NCBI RefSeq assembly: GCF_013170705.1
Contig: NZ_CP033334.1
Location: 6,549,501 to 6,613,500 of the forward strand
Length of the DNA stretch: 64,000 bases
Direction: 5' to 3'
Origin: Mesorhizobium loti
Lineage (GTDB): Bacteria > Pseudomonadota > Alphaproteobacteria > Rhizobiales > Rhizobiaceae
In this document: one piece after another, positions 18,515-27,546 of the stretch
Position numbering within the stretch: position 1 is the stretch's first letter
How the letters are laid out: each line of letters opens with the position of its first letter
Notes under the pieces: model-generated
Told to the model about the DNA's origin: nothing
Database searches by the model: none
The model's input: only the letters and a program-made list of their open reading frames with translations
Position numbers and translations under genes: made by a program

Positions 18515-18829
18515 CCTTCTTAAGGCCTGAACGTTTCCGCCACTCCTGCCCTGATTTTGAAGCGTGCGTTGCGGCTGAAGGGCTAGTTTGATCGCAATCG
18601 GCGCACCGAAGTCTGGGATTTATTGGATCGCCGGGTGACCGGCGGCCGCCCATAAAAGGGTAGCGGTAATCGATCGCGCTGATGACATTTGGCACGCACG
18701 GCGTGCTGGCGGTCCGAGGTGCGCCAACATTTGAACTGCTGAGATGTGGAGCCGCTGGGCGGTTTCGCGGCGGCAAATCGTGACCGGGTGTACGGAGCGC
18801 CTGGATTGCAAGATTTGGAGGACTCAGGA
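18515..18829. other. Intergenic region before the aminotransferase
   Basis: No gene. TGGCACGCACGGCGTGC near 18690 looks like a sigma-54 site at first sight, but the GG-GC spacing is 12 instead of 10, so I do not call it. A GGAGGA ribosome site precedes the next gene. Confidence 0.5.
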
Positions 18830-19789
18830 ATGACACTTGCTGCAGCCGAACCTGCAACGGCTCTCCCGACCATAGAGCAACGGCACCGGGATCAACGACA
18901 GTATCCTCATGGCGTAGCCTTCATGGACGGTCAGTACCTGCCGATGTCCGAAGCCAAAGTGTCCGTCCTGGACTGGGGATTTCTGCATTCCGATGCCACC
19001 TACGATACCGTTCATGTATGGGACGGAAGGTTCTTCAGGCTGGAGCTGCACCTGGACCGGTTCTTCCGCGGGATGGAAAAGCTCCGCATGAATGTTCCCT
19101 ACAACCGCAGTGAGATCGAGAAAATCCTTTCTACCTGCGTGGCGCTATCCGGGCACAAGTCGGCGTATGTGGAAATGGTCTGCACGCGAGGCGGGTCGCC
19201 CACCTTTAGCCGTGACCCGCGCCAGTCGGAGAACAGGTTCATCGCATTCGCGGTGCCTTTCGGGTCAGTCGCCAACAAGGAGCAGCTTGAGCGCGGCCTG
19301 CATGTCGCCATCAGCAACATCGTTCGGATCCCGCCCAAGTCGATCGATCCGACCATCAAGAACTATCACTGGCTCGATCTGGTGAAGGGACTGTTCGATG
19401 CGTACGACTACGGTGCCGAAACTGCATTGATCGTCGACATCAACGACAACATTGCCGAAGGGCCTGGCTTCAACGTTTTCACCGTGAAGGACGGCCGCTT
19501 GAAGACACCGGCTTATGGCGTCCTTGCCGGCATTACCCGCCAGACCGTATTTGATCTATGCGGCGAATTGAGCATCTCTGTTAGCGTCGGCGACATTGAT
19601 CGCAACGAGCTGAAGGGCTCCGATGAGGTTTTCATCACGTCTACTGCGGGCGGGATTATGCCGGTGTCCAAGATTGACGAGACCGTTGTTGGCGACGGCA
19701 AGGTTGGCGCTCTAACACACCAGCTGACAGACCTGTATTGGGAGAAGCATGCCGATCCGGCATGGTCGACCCCGATAAATTACAGATAG
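18830..19789 (+). CDS. Class IV (fold-type IV) PLP aminotransferase
   Basis: 319 residues of the branched-chain/D-amino-acid aminotransferase fold. Characteristic blocks: VAFMDGQYLPMSEAKVSVLDWGFLHSDATYDTVHVWDGRFFRLELHLDRFF, the catalytic-Lys region PTIKNYHWLDLVKGLFDAYDYGAETALIVDINDNIAEGPGFNVF (Lys in IKNYH, Glu in AEGPGFN), and LAGITRQTVFDLC with SDEVFITSTAGGIMPV. TTGGAGGACTCAGGA sits in front of the ATG at 18830, which fixes this start against the longer open frame. The amino donor cannot be read. It lies downstream of the Lrp regulator and directly before the kbl pseudogene. Confidence 0.9.
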   Translation: MTLAAAEPATALPTIEQRHRDQRQYPHGVAFMDGQYLPMSEAKVSVLDWGFLHSDATYDTVHVWDGRFFRLELHLDRFFRGMEKLRMNVPYNRSEIEKILSTCVALSGHKSAYVEMVCTRGGSPTFSRDPRQSENRFIAFAVPFGSVANKEQLERGLHVAISNIVRIPPKSIDPTIKNYHWLDLVKGLFDAYDYGAETALIVDINDNIAEGPGFNVFTVKDGRLKTPAYGVLAGITRQTVFDLCGELSISVSVGDIDRNELKGSDEVFITSTAGGIMPVSKIDETVVGDGKVGALTHQLTDLYWEKHADPAWSTPINYR

Positions 19790-19843
19790 TACCGCGATAT
19801 ATTCTCGAGCGCTCCTCCCCAGCGCCGGGGAGTCTGTGCTGCC

Positions 19844-20540
19844 GTGAGTCTGCCGATGACCGACGCTTTTATTTCTCATCTCTCGAACGAACTCGCCGGC
19901 CTGAAGTCGGCCGGCCTCTACAAATCCGAGCGGGTGATCTCGTCGACCCAGTCCGCCGAGATCGAGGTCGGCGGGCAGAAGGTGCTTAATTTCTGCGCCA
20001 ACAACTATCTCGGCCTCGCCGACAGCGCCGACCTGCGCGCGGCGGCCAGCCAGGCGCTCGACCGCTATGGCTACGGCATGGCCTCGGTGCGCTTCATCTG
20101 CGGCACCCAGGAGGAGCACAAGCAGCTCGAGGCGACGATCTCGTCCTTCCTCGGCCTGGAGGACACCATCCTCTACGGCTCCTGCTTCGACGCCAATGGC
20201 GGCCTGTTCGAAACGCTGCTGGGCGAGGACGATGCGATCATTTCCGACGCGCTGAACCACGCTTCGATCATCGATGGCGTGCGGCTGTCGAAGGCCAAGC
20301 GCTTCCGCTACGCCAACAACGACATGGCCGAACTGGAGGCGCGATTGAAGGAAGCGAAGGATTGCCGCTTCCGGCTGATCGCCACCGACGGCGTGTTTTC
20401 CATGGACGGCATGGTTCCCAGTGGTGCCGAAGGGCCATGCGCGCATTCGCACGCAGATGTCAGCGGCGTATTCCACTGCGGACATTGACCGTGCGGTTGA
20501 GGCGTTTGCGGAGGTAGCAAGGGAGCTTTCGATCATATGA
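19844..20540 (+). pseudogene. kbl: Glycine C-acetyltransferase (2-amino-3-ketobutyrate CoA ligase), internally deleted
   Basis: The first 190 residues are a good Kbl N-terminus: [116 protein letters not shown], ending at [10 protein letters not shown]. The PLP-Lys region that should follow is missing. In another frame from about 20430 the true C-terminus appears: [38 protein letters not shown], stopping at 20540. An out-of-frame internal deletion therefore removed about half of the gene. Intact Kbl converts 2-amino-3-ketobutyrate and CoA to glycine and acetyl-CoA in threonine breakdown. Confidence 0.9.
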
Positions 20541-20791
20541 CGCGTAAAGGACATACTGGTCCCTAACTACGCCAAAACTTAGCCGGATTGATGCGCGGCG
20601 CTGAACGTTTGGCGGCCTGAGGCGGTGATCTGGTCGCCGTTTCTGTTCTTTTTCACAAGTTGGTTGGGCGCCGGCAGTGATCATCCGTCGTGATGGAAGG
20701 CGGGGGTTGCGGGTTGCGGTCGGCGGGTTCGTTTCGGGGCGGGTGCGCCCCGTCGGTGCTGTCACATTGATTGAGCGGTAAGGTAGCAGCG

Positions 20792-22112
20792 GGGACTGTC
20801 AGGAATTCCGTGTGCGGGTGGGCGGTTGAACATTATGCCGCCATGGCTTTGATGAAGCGCTCGCCGAAGATGACGGCAAACTGGGCCTTGGCCATGGTCA
20901 CTCACGTGGCGGCATTTTCCACTCTTTTTCGGACCGGTTCAAGATCAGATAGAGCAGCTTGGTGGCCGCGTCATCGCTGGGGAAGTGGCCCCTGGCCCTG
21001 ACAGCCCGCCTGAGCTTCGAGTTCAGCGCCTCGATTGCGTTTGTGGTGTAGACGATCCGGCGGACTTCGTCAGGGAACGCAAAGAATGGGATGACCTCGC
21101 CCCAGGCCCGCCGCCAGCTCTGGCCGATGGCGGGATAGCGCTGGCCCCAGGGGCCGGCCTCGAACGCCGTCAGCGCCCTTTCGGCAACATCGGCATTGAC
21201 GGCGCGGTAGATGTCCTTGAGCGCTGTCGCCAGCCCTTTGCGGTCTTTCCAGGAGACGAAGTCCATGGAGTTGCGCAGCAGGTGGACGATGCAGGTCTGA
21301 ACGATCGCCTCCGGGAACACGGCGGTGATCGCGTCGGGGAAGCCTTTCAGGCCATCGACGACGGCCAGCAGGATATCATCGACACCGCGGTTCTTGAGCT
21401 CGTTCATCACCCGCAGCCAGAACTTGGCGCCTTCATTCTGCTCGAGCCACAGGCCGAGCACCTCCTTGGCGCCATCGGCGCGGACGCCCAGTGCGATATG
21501 AATGGCCTTGTTGCGGACCATCCCTTCATCGCGGATCTTGACCCGGATCGCGTCGAAGAAAATGAGCGGATAAACCGGATCGAGCGGGCGCTGCTGCCAA
21601 GTGGCGACTTCATCGAGCACGGCGTCCGTCACCGTTGAGATCAGATCCGGCGACACGTCGACGCCATACAGATCATGCAGGTGTCCGGTGATCTCCCGGG
21701 TGCTCATGCCGCGCGCATACATTGACACGATCTTTTCGTCGAAGCCGGGGAAGCGACGCTGATACTTGGCGATCAGCTGCGGATCGAAACTGGCCTGGCG
21801 ATCACGCGGTATGTCGATCTCCAGCTTGCCGGTCTCCGTCGTCACGGTCTTGCGGCCGTAGCCGTTACGCGTATTGCCTACGTCTTCGCCGCTCGCCAGA
21901 TGATGGTCCATCTCCGCGTTCAGCGCGCGCTCGGTCAGAGCCTTCTTGAGCGAATCCAGCAGGCCGCCCTGTTCGAAGGCAGCACTGGCTGCGCCTCCCG
22001 CCAGAAGCTGGTCGAGAAGATCATTTGGTATCGCAGGGTCTTTGCGTCGGGTCATAGAGGGAATCCTTTTTACCCATTATGCCCGCCCGCACACGGAATT
22101 CCTGAGAGTCCA
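20792..22112. mobile_element. IS256-family insertion sequence, complete
   Basis: Terminal inverted repeats of 27 bases (both run GACTxTCAGGAATTCCGTGT inward, 25 of 27 matching) and a 9-bp direct repeat GTAGCAGCG at 20783-20791 and 22113-22121. The empty site is preserved in IS6 copy 1 at 3413. One transposase gene on the minus strand fills it. Confidence 0.92.
20898..22055 (-). CDS. IS256-family transposase, C-terminally shortened
   Basis: 385 residues. Mutator/IS256 blocks are in order: NAEMDHHLASGEDVGNTRNGYGRKTV, LEIDIPRDRQASFDPQLIAKYQRRFPGFDEKIVSMYARGMSTREI, YPLIFFDAIRVKIRDEG (first Asp), DDILLAVVDGLKGFPDAI (second Asp), QTCIVHLLRNSMDFVSWKDRK, and VIPFFAFPDEVRRIVYTTNAIEALNSKLRR (Glu). The usual ending EWTMAKAQFAVIFGERFIKAM is present in DNA but out of frame: one G is missing in the GAGTGG codon pair, giving an early TGA. 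The loss is about 18 residues beyond the catalytic domain, so activity is uncertain. Confidence 0.88.
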   Translation of the reverse strand: MTRRKDPAIPNDLLDQLLAGGAASAAFEQGGLLDSLKKALTERALNAEMDHHLASGEDVGNTRNGYGRKTVTTETGKLEIDIPRDRQASFDPQLIAKYQRRFPGFDEKIVSMYARGMSTREITGHLHDLYGVDVSPDLISTVTDAVLDEVATWQQRPLDPVYPLIFFDAIRVKIRDEGMVRNKAIHIALGVRADGAKEVLGLWLEQNEGAKFWLRVMNELKNRGVDDILLAVVDGLKGFPDAITAVFPEAIVQTCIVHLLRNSMDFVSWKDRKGLATALKDIYRAVNADVAERALTAFEAGPWGQRYPAIGQSWRRAWGEVIPFFAFPDEVRRIVYTTNAIEALNSKLRRAVRARGHFPSDDAATKLLYLILNRSEKEWKMPPRE

Positions 22113-22214
22113 GTAGCAGCGCGCCTATCATGGTGGGTGCACCGACCTACAAGAACCACCGCTATCCGCTCGAAATCGTAGCCCGAGCGGTCTGGCTCTA
22201 CTTCCGCTTTAATC

Positions 22215-22955
22215 GTACGCCTCCGAGGAGGGCCGCCTTGCGGGCGAAGGGAGGATGTAGCTGACTGTCGGTATGGATATCGCTACTGACTGTCGCCAAG
22301 TCACTCGTCTCGAGATTGTTGACACTGGCCGCCGGCGCCGCTGGTCGGAAGAGGCGAAGCTGCGGATTGTCGAGGAGAGCTATTCGGCTCCGCGGCAAGC
22401 ATCCGCGACAGCGCGGCGTCACGGGATTTCCAACCCACTGCTGTTTGCTTGGCGCAAGGCGCATCGCGAGGGTCGGCTCGGCGAAAGTGGCGTCTGCGAT
22501 TTCGTGCCGGCGGTGATCGTAGCGGAGCAGCCAAAGAAGGGTCCAGAACCGGCTGGCGGGCGCTGGGCCGACTTCACCCGCTTCAGCGACGACGGCAGAA
22601 TCTGCCTCAGCAACAACGCGGCCGAAAGAGCGCTGCGCGGCATTGCTCTGGGAAAGCGCAACTGGATCTTTGCCGGCTCCCAGCGCGGCGCCGAACGCGC
22701 CGCCGTCATGCTTACCCTCATCACCACAGCACGCCTCAACGACGTCGACCCGAAAGCCTGGCTCGCCGACGTCCTGGGCCGCATTGCCGATCTTCCCACC
22801 TCGCGCCTGCACGAACTACTGCCCTGGCAATGGAAGCGCCTGCGCGAAGTCGAGCCCGAAGATCAGCAGGCCGCCTGACCTTCACGCATCGCCATCATAG
22901 AGCCCGCCGCGCGCACGCGCCTATGCCAATCATGCGGCCTTCGTCGTATGCGTAC
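22215..22955. mobile_element. Internally deleted IS66-family element (741 bp)
   Basis: Exact 8-bp target duplication CTTTAATC at 22207-22214 and 22956-22963; the uninterrupted site is in IS6 copy 1 near 3536. The ends, GTACGCCTCCGAGG and (inverted) GTACGCATACGACG, match at 18 of 22 positions. IS66 elements are normally about 2.5 kb and make 8-bp duplications. Here tnpB and most of tnpC are gone, leaving one fused open frame. Confidence 0.9.
22273..22878 (+). CDS. In-frame fusion of IS66 TnpA N-terminus to TnpC C-terminus
   Basis: 201 residues. Residues 1-85 are IS66 TnpA (LEIVDTGRRRRWSEEAKLRIVEESYSAPRQASATARRHGISNPLLFAWRKAHREG, an HTH). After a short joint (VCDFVPAVIVAEQPKKGPEPAGG) residues from about 97 are the end of TnpC: FTRFSDDGRICLSNNAAERALRGIALGKRNWIFAGSQRGAERAAVMLTLITTARLNDVDPKAWLADVLGRIADLP. 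The reading frame is kept across the deletion. No DDE core remains, so it cannot transpose itself; it could bind IS66 ends as a DNA-binding protein. Confidence 0.8.
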   Translation: MDIATDCRQVTRLEIVDTGRRRRWSEEAKLRIVEESYSAPRQASATARRHGISNPLLFAWRKAHREGRLGESGVCDFVPAVIVAEQPKKGPEPAGGRWADFTRFSDDGRICLSNNAAERALRGIALGKRNWIFAGSQRGAERAAVMLTLITTARLNDVDPKAWLADVLGRIADLPTSRLHELLPWQWKRLREVEPEDQQAA

Positions 22956-23639
22956 CTTTAATCTGAGCCTGCGCGATGTCGAGGAAATGCTGCACGATCG
23001 CGGGATCGTCGTTTCCTGCGAGACCATCCGCCGATGGTGCCGAAAGCACGGCCCTGGTTATGTGCGCCGCATACACCGCAAGACGCCGACGTAAGGCGAT
23101 GTCTGGCACCTCGATGAAGTCTTGGTGCGCATCAACGGTCAGAAATGCTGGTTGTGGAGAGCGGTTGATCAGGACGGATATGTGCTCGATGAGATCGTCC
23201 AGACGCGCCGCAACCCCAAGGCCGCCAAGCGCCTGCTGACGCGACTTCTGAAGAGCAGGGCATGTCGCCAAAGCGTATGGTCCCCGACAAATTGCGCTCC
23301 TACGGGGCGGCCAAACGCCAGGTCACGCCGAAGGTGGAACACCGCTCGCATAAAGGCTTGAACAACCGGGCGGAGAATTCTCACCTGCCGTTCCGAAAAC
23401 GGGAGCGAACGCGACAGGGTTTCCGGTCGGTCGGCTCATTTCGTGTCGATCTTCTCCGTAGTCCGAAACCTCTTTGTCCCATCCCAGACAACCGCTCGGC
23501 AGCACAAATTCGAACCCGTCGACGCCAAGCCATGGCCACGTGGGAAGCCGTGAGTGCACGGCCTGCCCGAAAAGCGCGGTGTCGGCCTCACGCGGCCACA
23601 TTTCATACAACATGACAACGCCACGACGTCAGCCCCGTC

Positions 23640-23749
23640 GCCCACCTTGCCGAAACCCTCGACGCCACATCATCAACGGCTATCCGCAGAGCCAGATCGA
23701 GGAACTCATGCCTTGGCGATTCCGAAAAGCGTCAAGCCCAGATCCGTAG
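23640..23749 (+). pseudogene. IS66 TnpC C-terminal tail fragment
   Basis: The frame ending at 23749 reads RRHIINGYPQSQIEELMPWRFRKASS, a typical last segment of IS66 transposases. No other part of the gene is present. It lies just downstream of the ATP-grasp/lyase gene's stop, on the opposite strand. Confidence 0.5.
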
Positions 23750-23772
23750 GGGATCAGCGACGCGCTTACGCT

Positions 23773-26481
23773 TCAGCGTATGCATACGTCATCAACGAAT
23801 TCTTTCACTCGTCGTTTGCGGTGCACCTCGGCGCCAGCCCACCGCTCCCGTATCTCCTCACATTTCAGCTGCATTTCCCGGAACAGTGTTTTTGCTAAAG
23901 AAATCTGGTCGTCGGTTGATCGTTTTGCGGGTCCTCCTCCGAACTGCAAAGCGTCCCTGCCCTCTTCAGGACTCGCCGGCAACACATCAGCGAGGTGACT
24001 GGCCAGTTCGCTTCGGCGCTCCGCGACGCCGGCATCCTGAGACAGGCGTTCGGCGATCTCGCCAACTAGTGTGTGGGCCTGCCTGAAAGGAACGCCTCGC
24101 GACGCCATCCGTTCGGCGGCGACGGCCGTCATCGGTGAGCCGTCTTCGAGATTCTCACGCATCGACCTCACGTTGAAAGACATGAACTTCACGATGAGCG
24201 ATGTGAGGGTTATTGCCCGCTTCAGGGCATCTTCTGCAACGCCCAGCGGAGAGCAGCCGTAGTTGCTTGCTTCGATAGAGTTGCTGAAAGGCGCTTTGCA
24301 GGTTGCCGTTGCCGCAGAAACGTAGGCCCCAACCACTGTGCTTGCCGACCCCTTGATGTGTTCAAGCAAAAACGGGTTCTTCTTTTGGGGGAGCATGGAA
24401 GAGCCCCCAGCAAGATTTTTTGGAACATCGATCAGCGCGAACTCCCGCGTCGTCCAAACCTGCAGATCCTGCGCCACACGGCTGAGCAAAATTGAAACGC
24501 CAGCGAAGATCGACAGCGCTTGCAGGTGATGATCGCGGCTTGCGACCGCATCGAGTGAGTTGAATGACGGCAGTTCAAATCCCAGAAGATTTGCGGTCTT
24601 CAACGGATCTATACGCATACTGGTACCTCCACCCGCACCCGCCCCCATAGGGCAGTTCCTGATGTCTTCCAGCAGGCAATGGAGGCGCTGGCGCTCGCGC
24701 CCCAGAGCGAAGAAGACGCCAAGCAGGTAGTGCCCTGGCGACCCAGGGAGTGCGATCTGGTACTGACTGTACAGCGGAGCCACAAGTTTCGATGCCTCTT
24801 CCGTTCGCTGAAGCAGTGCATCCTGTAGAATTCCTATTTCCTGCGAGGTGGAACACGCGGCCTCCCGAAGGGCCAGCAGAGAAATAGTCGCGTTCAAGTC
24901 GTTGCGGGATCTCGCAAGATGCAGCCAGCCGGCCTTTTCCGGTCCTGCTCTGGCGGCAAGTTCCGCCTCATAGGCCAGATAGAGGCCACGCGGAGCATCG
25001 CGGCCCTCCAATGACTGAAAGCCCTCGTCCTGGAGGTCCAAGATGTGCTTGAGGAGATCAGCAGCGGCTGCCGGGCTGACTAAGACCTGGTCCGCGAGCA
25101 TCACCAGATGTGCTTCGTCTATGGCCGCTTGGTATTGCAGAAGGCGACCATCACGCGTGATTTGGATAGGGGGAGCGAGCAACTTCATTGCTTCGGGATG
25201 CAGGGTCCACCTAGCATCGCTTGACCCAGCCTGCTGCTTGTTGTCCGATTCACCACCACCCGTCTCGATGTCGATCTCAAGCGAGTCGATCATCCCTTCA
25301 GCTGCCGCGGCAGCTGCATTGAGTTCATCAGCGACGCCAATTGCGTAGGCTACTCGGTCTCTAAAGTCGCCATTTATTTGAACTTCCTCCCCCTCAGATT
25401 TGAGAACACTGGCATCAGGCACTGTCGGCTCTCTATCTCGAGAGAAACCCAGGCGTTTGAGCTTGCCGGATTTGTGAGCAAGTTGGAAACGGATGGCTCC
25501 TGCTCTTGCTCTTGCGCCAGCGCGCGGAGGTGTGAACCCTTCTCCCGCGTAAAGTTTGATAACCATGTCCAGGATTGACGTGCCCAAAGCGTGCGACAGC
25601 ATGACTGGGATCATTCCTCCAGCCAGTCTGGGATTGACCTCAATGATGACCGGGCCCGACTCCGCTATCATGAACTCTACATGAGCCGGTCCGAACTCCA
25701 GGCCGAGCGCCGATACCGCGCTCACGGCAAAAGCTGCCAATTCCTGGAGTGAGCGCTCCGGGAGCGGGGCCGGGAAGTCATGTCCCACCTCAACGAAGCA
25801 GGGAGGCGGGCCTTTGTGCTTGGCAAGAATTCCAAGGCAATGCAGCGTCCCATCGTACGCAATTATCTCTGCTGAGTATTCCTTACCCTCCACATATTGC
25901 TGAATGAGGACGTCGGGGTTGCACAGACCTACTTGATCGAGCAGTGCGCCCCTTGCACTCTCAAACGCCTTGATGGCGGCTCCGGCACTATCGCACAATC
26001 TCACGCCGCTACTACCGCTTCCGGAGACCGGCTTCACGACCACCGGGAGAGTAGCTTGGGCAAGAATATTCTCGACGTCTCTGACGGAAGCGGCCAGCCG
26101 AGTTTCGGGGATCGTGATTGATTGTCGCTGCAACTCGGCCGCTTGCTTCCATTTGTTGCGGCATGTGGCTATGGCCTCGGGATTCGCCGCTGGTAATCCC
26201 ATCGCCGTCGCGGCACTTGCCGCTGCTTCCACAAAATAATCCGACGACGAGTATATTCCTGCCAGGCTTTTTACTTTAACGGCGACGCCGGTGAGTTCGC
26301 CCGGGCTGCGCGTTTCAGCTTCGATCACCTGGGCGACGGAGTCCTTAAGAAACGGATAGCGCGTCGGATTGCGGGTAACGAGGTAAGGTTCAAAGCCCAG
26401 GACTCGGGCCCGCTTCATTAATAGTTCGCCCGTGCCGGTCGTGTTGCTTTCCACGAAAAGGAAGCTGCCTCGATTCCTCAC
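23773..26481 (-). CDS. ATP-grasp ligase fused to an argininosuccinate-lyase-like domain
   Basis: 902 residues from a GTG at 26481. That GTG overlaps the previous stop (GTGA) and has GGAGG about 8 bases upstream. Domain 1 (1-400) is ATP-grasp: [17 protein letters not shown] at 148-162, [13 protein letters not shown], and the Mg-binding [14 protein letters not shown] at about 277-290. A linker rich in Glu and Gly (about 405-425) leads to domain 2 (430-902), of the fumarase/aspartase superfamily: [15 protein letters not shown] at 520-534, [16 protein letters not shown], and the signature [12 protein letters not shown] at 692-703. Inference: the ligase joins aspartate to a carboxylate or other group and the lyase expels fumarate, leaving the nitrogen. 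The lyase lacks the THLQxAQP block, reading [11 protein letters not shown] at 578-588, so its substrate is not argininosuccinate. Last gene of a coupled three-gene operon. Confidence 0.88.
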   Translation of the reverse strand: MRNRGSFLFVESNTTGTGELLMKRARVLGFEPYLVTRNPTRYPFLKDSVAQVIEAETRSPGELTGVAVKVKSLAGIYSSSDYFVEAAASAATAMGLPAANPEAIATCRNKWKQAAELQRQSITIPETRLAASVRDVENILAQATLPVVVKPVSGSGSSGVRLCDSAGAAIKAFESARGALLDQVGLCNPDVLIQQYVEGKEYSAEIIAYDGTLHCLGILAKHKGPPPCFVEVGHDFPAPLPERSLQELAAFAVSAVSALGLEFGPAHVEFMIAESGPVIIEVNPRLAGGMIPVMLSHALGTSILDMVIKLYAGEGFTPPRAGARARAGAIRFQLAHKSGKLKRLGFSRDREPTVPDASVLKSEGEEVQINGDFRDRVAYAIGVADELNAAAAAAEGMIDSLEIDIETGGGESDNKQQAGSSDARWTLHPEAMKLLAPPIQITRDGRLLQYQAAIDEAHLVMLADQVLVSPAAAADLLKHILDLQDEGFQSLEGRDAPRGLYLAYEAELAARAGPEKAGWLHLARSRNDLNATISLLALREAACSTSQEIGILQDALLQRTEEASKLVAPLYSQYQIALPGSPGHYLLGVFFALGRERQRLHCLLEDIRNCPMGAGAGGGTSMRIDPLKTANLLGFELPSFNSLDAVASRDHHLQALSIFAGVSILLSRVAQDLQVWTTREFALIDVPKNLAGGSSMLPQKKNPFLLEHIKGSASTVVGAYVSAATATCKAPFSNSIEASNYGCSPLGVAEDALKRAITLTSLIVKFMSFNVRSMRENLEDGSPMTAVAAERMASRGVPFRQAHTLVGEIAERLSQDAGVAERRSELASHLADVLPASPEEGRDALQFGGGPAKRSTDDQISLAKTLFREMQLKCEEIRERWAGAEVHRKRRVKEFVDDVCIR

Positions 26482-27536
26482 GACTTGCCCTCCAGCGCGT
26501 TCAGAACAGCTTCTCGGCTTTTCCGATTCCAACGACATCGGTTCCAGGGCGGGAGAGCGGTCGAGGGATGCGCTTCGCCCGACGGAGCTTCCAGAAGAAC
26601 ACCTTCATGTAGACACCCGTTCTGCTTGAGCCACTCGTGATCGTAAACAGATTCGACGTAGCGGTGGCCTTCATCGGGACATATGACGACTACGGTTTCT
26701 TCTGGATACTGCTGAGCACGCCAACGCCCCACAATATAACTCGCTCCAGAGGTCGGACCGGCGAAAACGGCGTGCCGCTCGTGGAGGGTTCGCGTTGCAG
26801 CGAATGCGAGCTGAGCCGAGATGAGATGCACCTCGTCATACAGTTCATGCTTCACGTTCTTGGGGACAAGACTATTCCCCAGGCCCCGCAGTTTCCGTTC
26901 GCCATCCTGTTGCCCAAAAATGACACTGTTGAAGGTATCCACTCCAATCAGGCGCGCCCCAGAGGCTTTTTGGCGGAGGCGCTCTATCGTTCCGCAGGTA
27001 GAGCCGCCTGACCCCACAGAACCTACCAGAGTTACGTCGGCGTCCAACATCTCCGATATTTGGTCGGCGAAGACCCTATAGGCTGCGGGGTTGTCGGGGG
27101 TTTCGTATTGCCGGGGCCAGAAACAGGAGTGGCCAAGCTGTCTCATCCTGGCGTGTAATGCGTCGAGGCGGCTTCTTTGATAGCCACCGTGCCTCGCCTT
27201 CTCGGTTATTATGAAGACCTCGGCCCCCAAGGATTTCAGCCTCTTTTCCAGACCCTCGTCCATTACTGGGTCCGTGAAGATTTCGAGCTGGAATCCACGT
27301 TCTCGGCAAATTACGGCCAAACCCAGCGCGAAGGTTCCGCTCGAAGTCTCGAGAACTCTCATGCCGTGCGTCAAAGTCCCTCGAGCCAGCGCTTGCTCAA
27401 TAATGTACTTCGCAGGGAGAAGCTTCATGAATGCGAACTGCGCAAGATAAAGGTTCGTCTCACACCTAATAATGCTGGGGAGAGCATAGGCATCAGAATA
27501 GCCCGAGAATGGCAGGTGTTTGCGAACAGCGTCCAT
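26478..27536 (-). CDS. PLP-dependent beta-replacement enzyme (cysteine synthase/SbnA-like fold)
   Basis: 352 residues of fold type II. Recognisable: [47 protein letters not shown] (substrate loop), the phosphate-binding [44 protein letters not shown] and [15 protein letters not shown]. The Schiff-base Lys lies in [11 protein letters not shown], where family members usually have a GSxKDR motif, so it is divergent. Such enzymes replace a beta leaving group (phosphate or acetate) of serine or threonine. With the kinase directly upstream, an O-phospho-amino acid is the likely substrate. SD GAGGGAAG precedes the ATG; 10 bases separate it from the kinase stop. The C-terminal 40 residues ([15 protein letters not shown] onward) are unlike the core. 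Confidence 0.85.
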   Translation of the reverse strand: MDAVRKHLPFSGYSDAYALPSIIRCETNLYLAQFAFMKLLPAKYIIEQALARGTLTHGMRVLETSSGTFALGLAVICRERGFQLEIFTDPVMDEGLEKRLKSLGAEVFIITEKARHGGYQRSRLDALHARMRQLGHSCFWPRQYETPDNPAAYRVFADQISEMLDADVTLVGSVGSGGSTCGTIERLRQKASGARLIGVDTFNSVIFGQQDGERKLRGLGNSLVPKNVKHELYDEVHLISAQLAFAATRTLHERHAVFAGPTSGASYIVGRWRAQQYPEETVVVICPDEGHRYVESVYDHEWLKQNGCLHEGVLLEAPSGEAHPSTALPPWNRCRWNRKSREAVLNALEGKS

Positions 27537-27546
27537 ATTGCTTCCC

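Larger units (their letters stand above)
20755..23620 (+). mobile_element. IS6-family element, copy 2, interrupted by IS256 and an IS66 derivative
   Basis: The IS6 sequence is found in three pieces: 20755-20791, 22113-22214 and 22956-23620. Joined, they match copy 1 at 3413 almost base for base, including the in-frame TAA before GDVWHLDE and the missing base before QGMSPKRM. Unlike copy 1 it keeps the 3' part, with FVSIFSVVRNLFVP visible in a shifted frame, and the terminal GACAACGCC. It was dead before the two insertions. Confidence 0.85.

Noticed and set aside
18689..18706. Possible sigma-54 site before the aminotransferase
   Set aside because: TGGCAC is present but the GG-GC spacing is 12 bases instead of 10.
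23773..26481. Ordinary arginine biosynthesis (argH)
   Set aside because: Fusion to an ATP-grasp domain, loss of the THLQ block and the kinase/PLP operon argue against a role in arginine synthesis.
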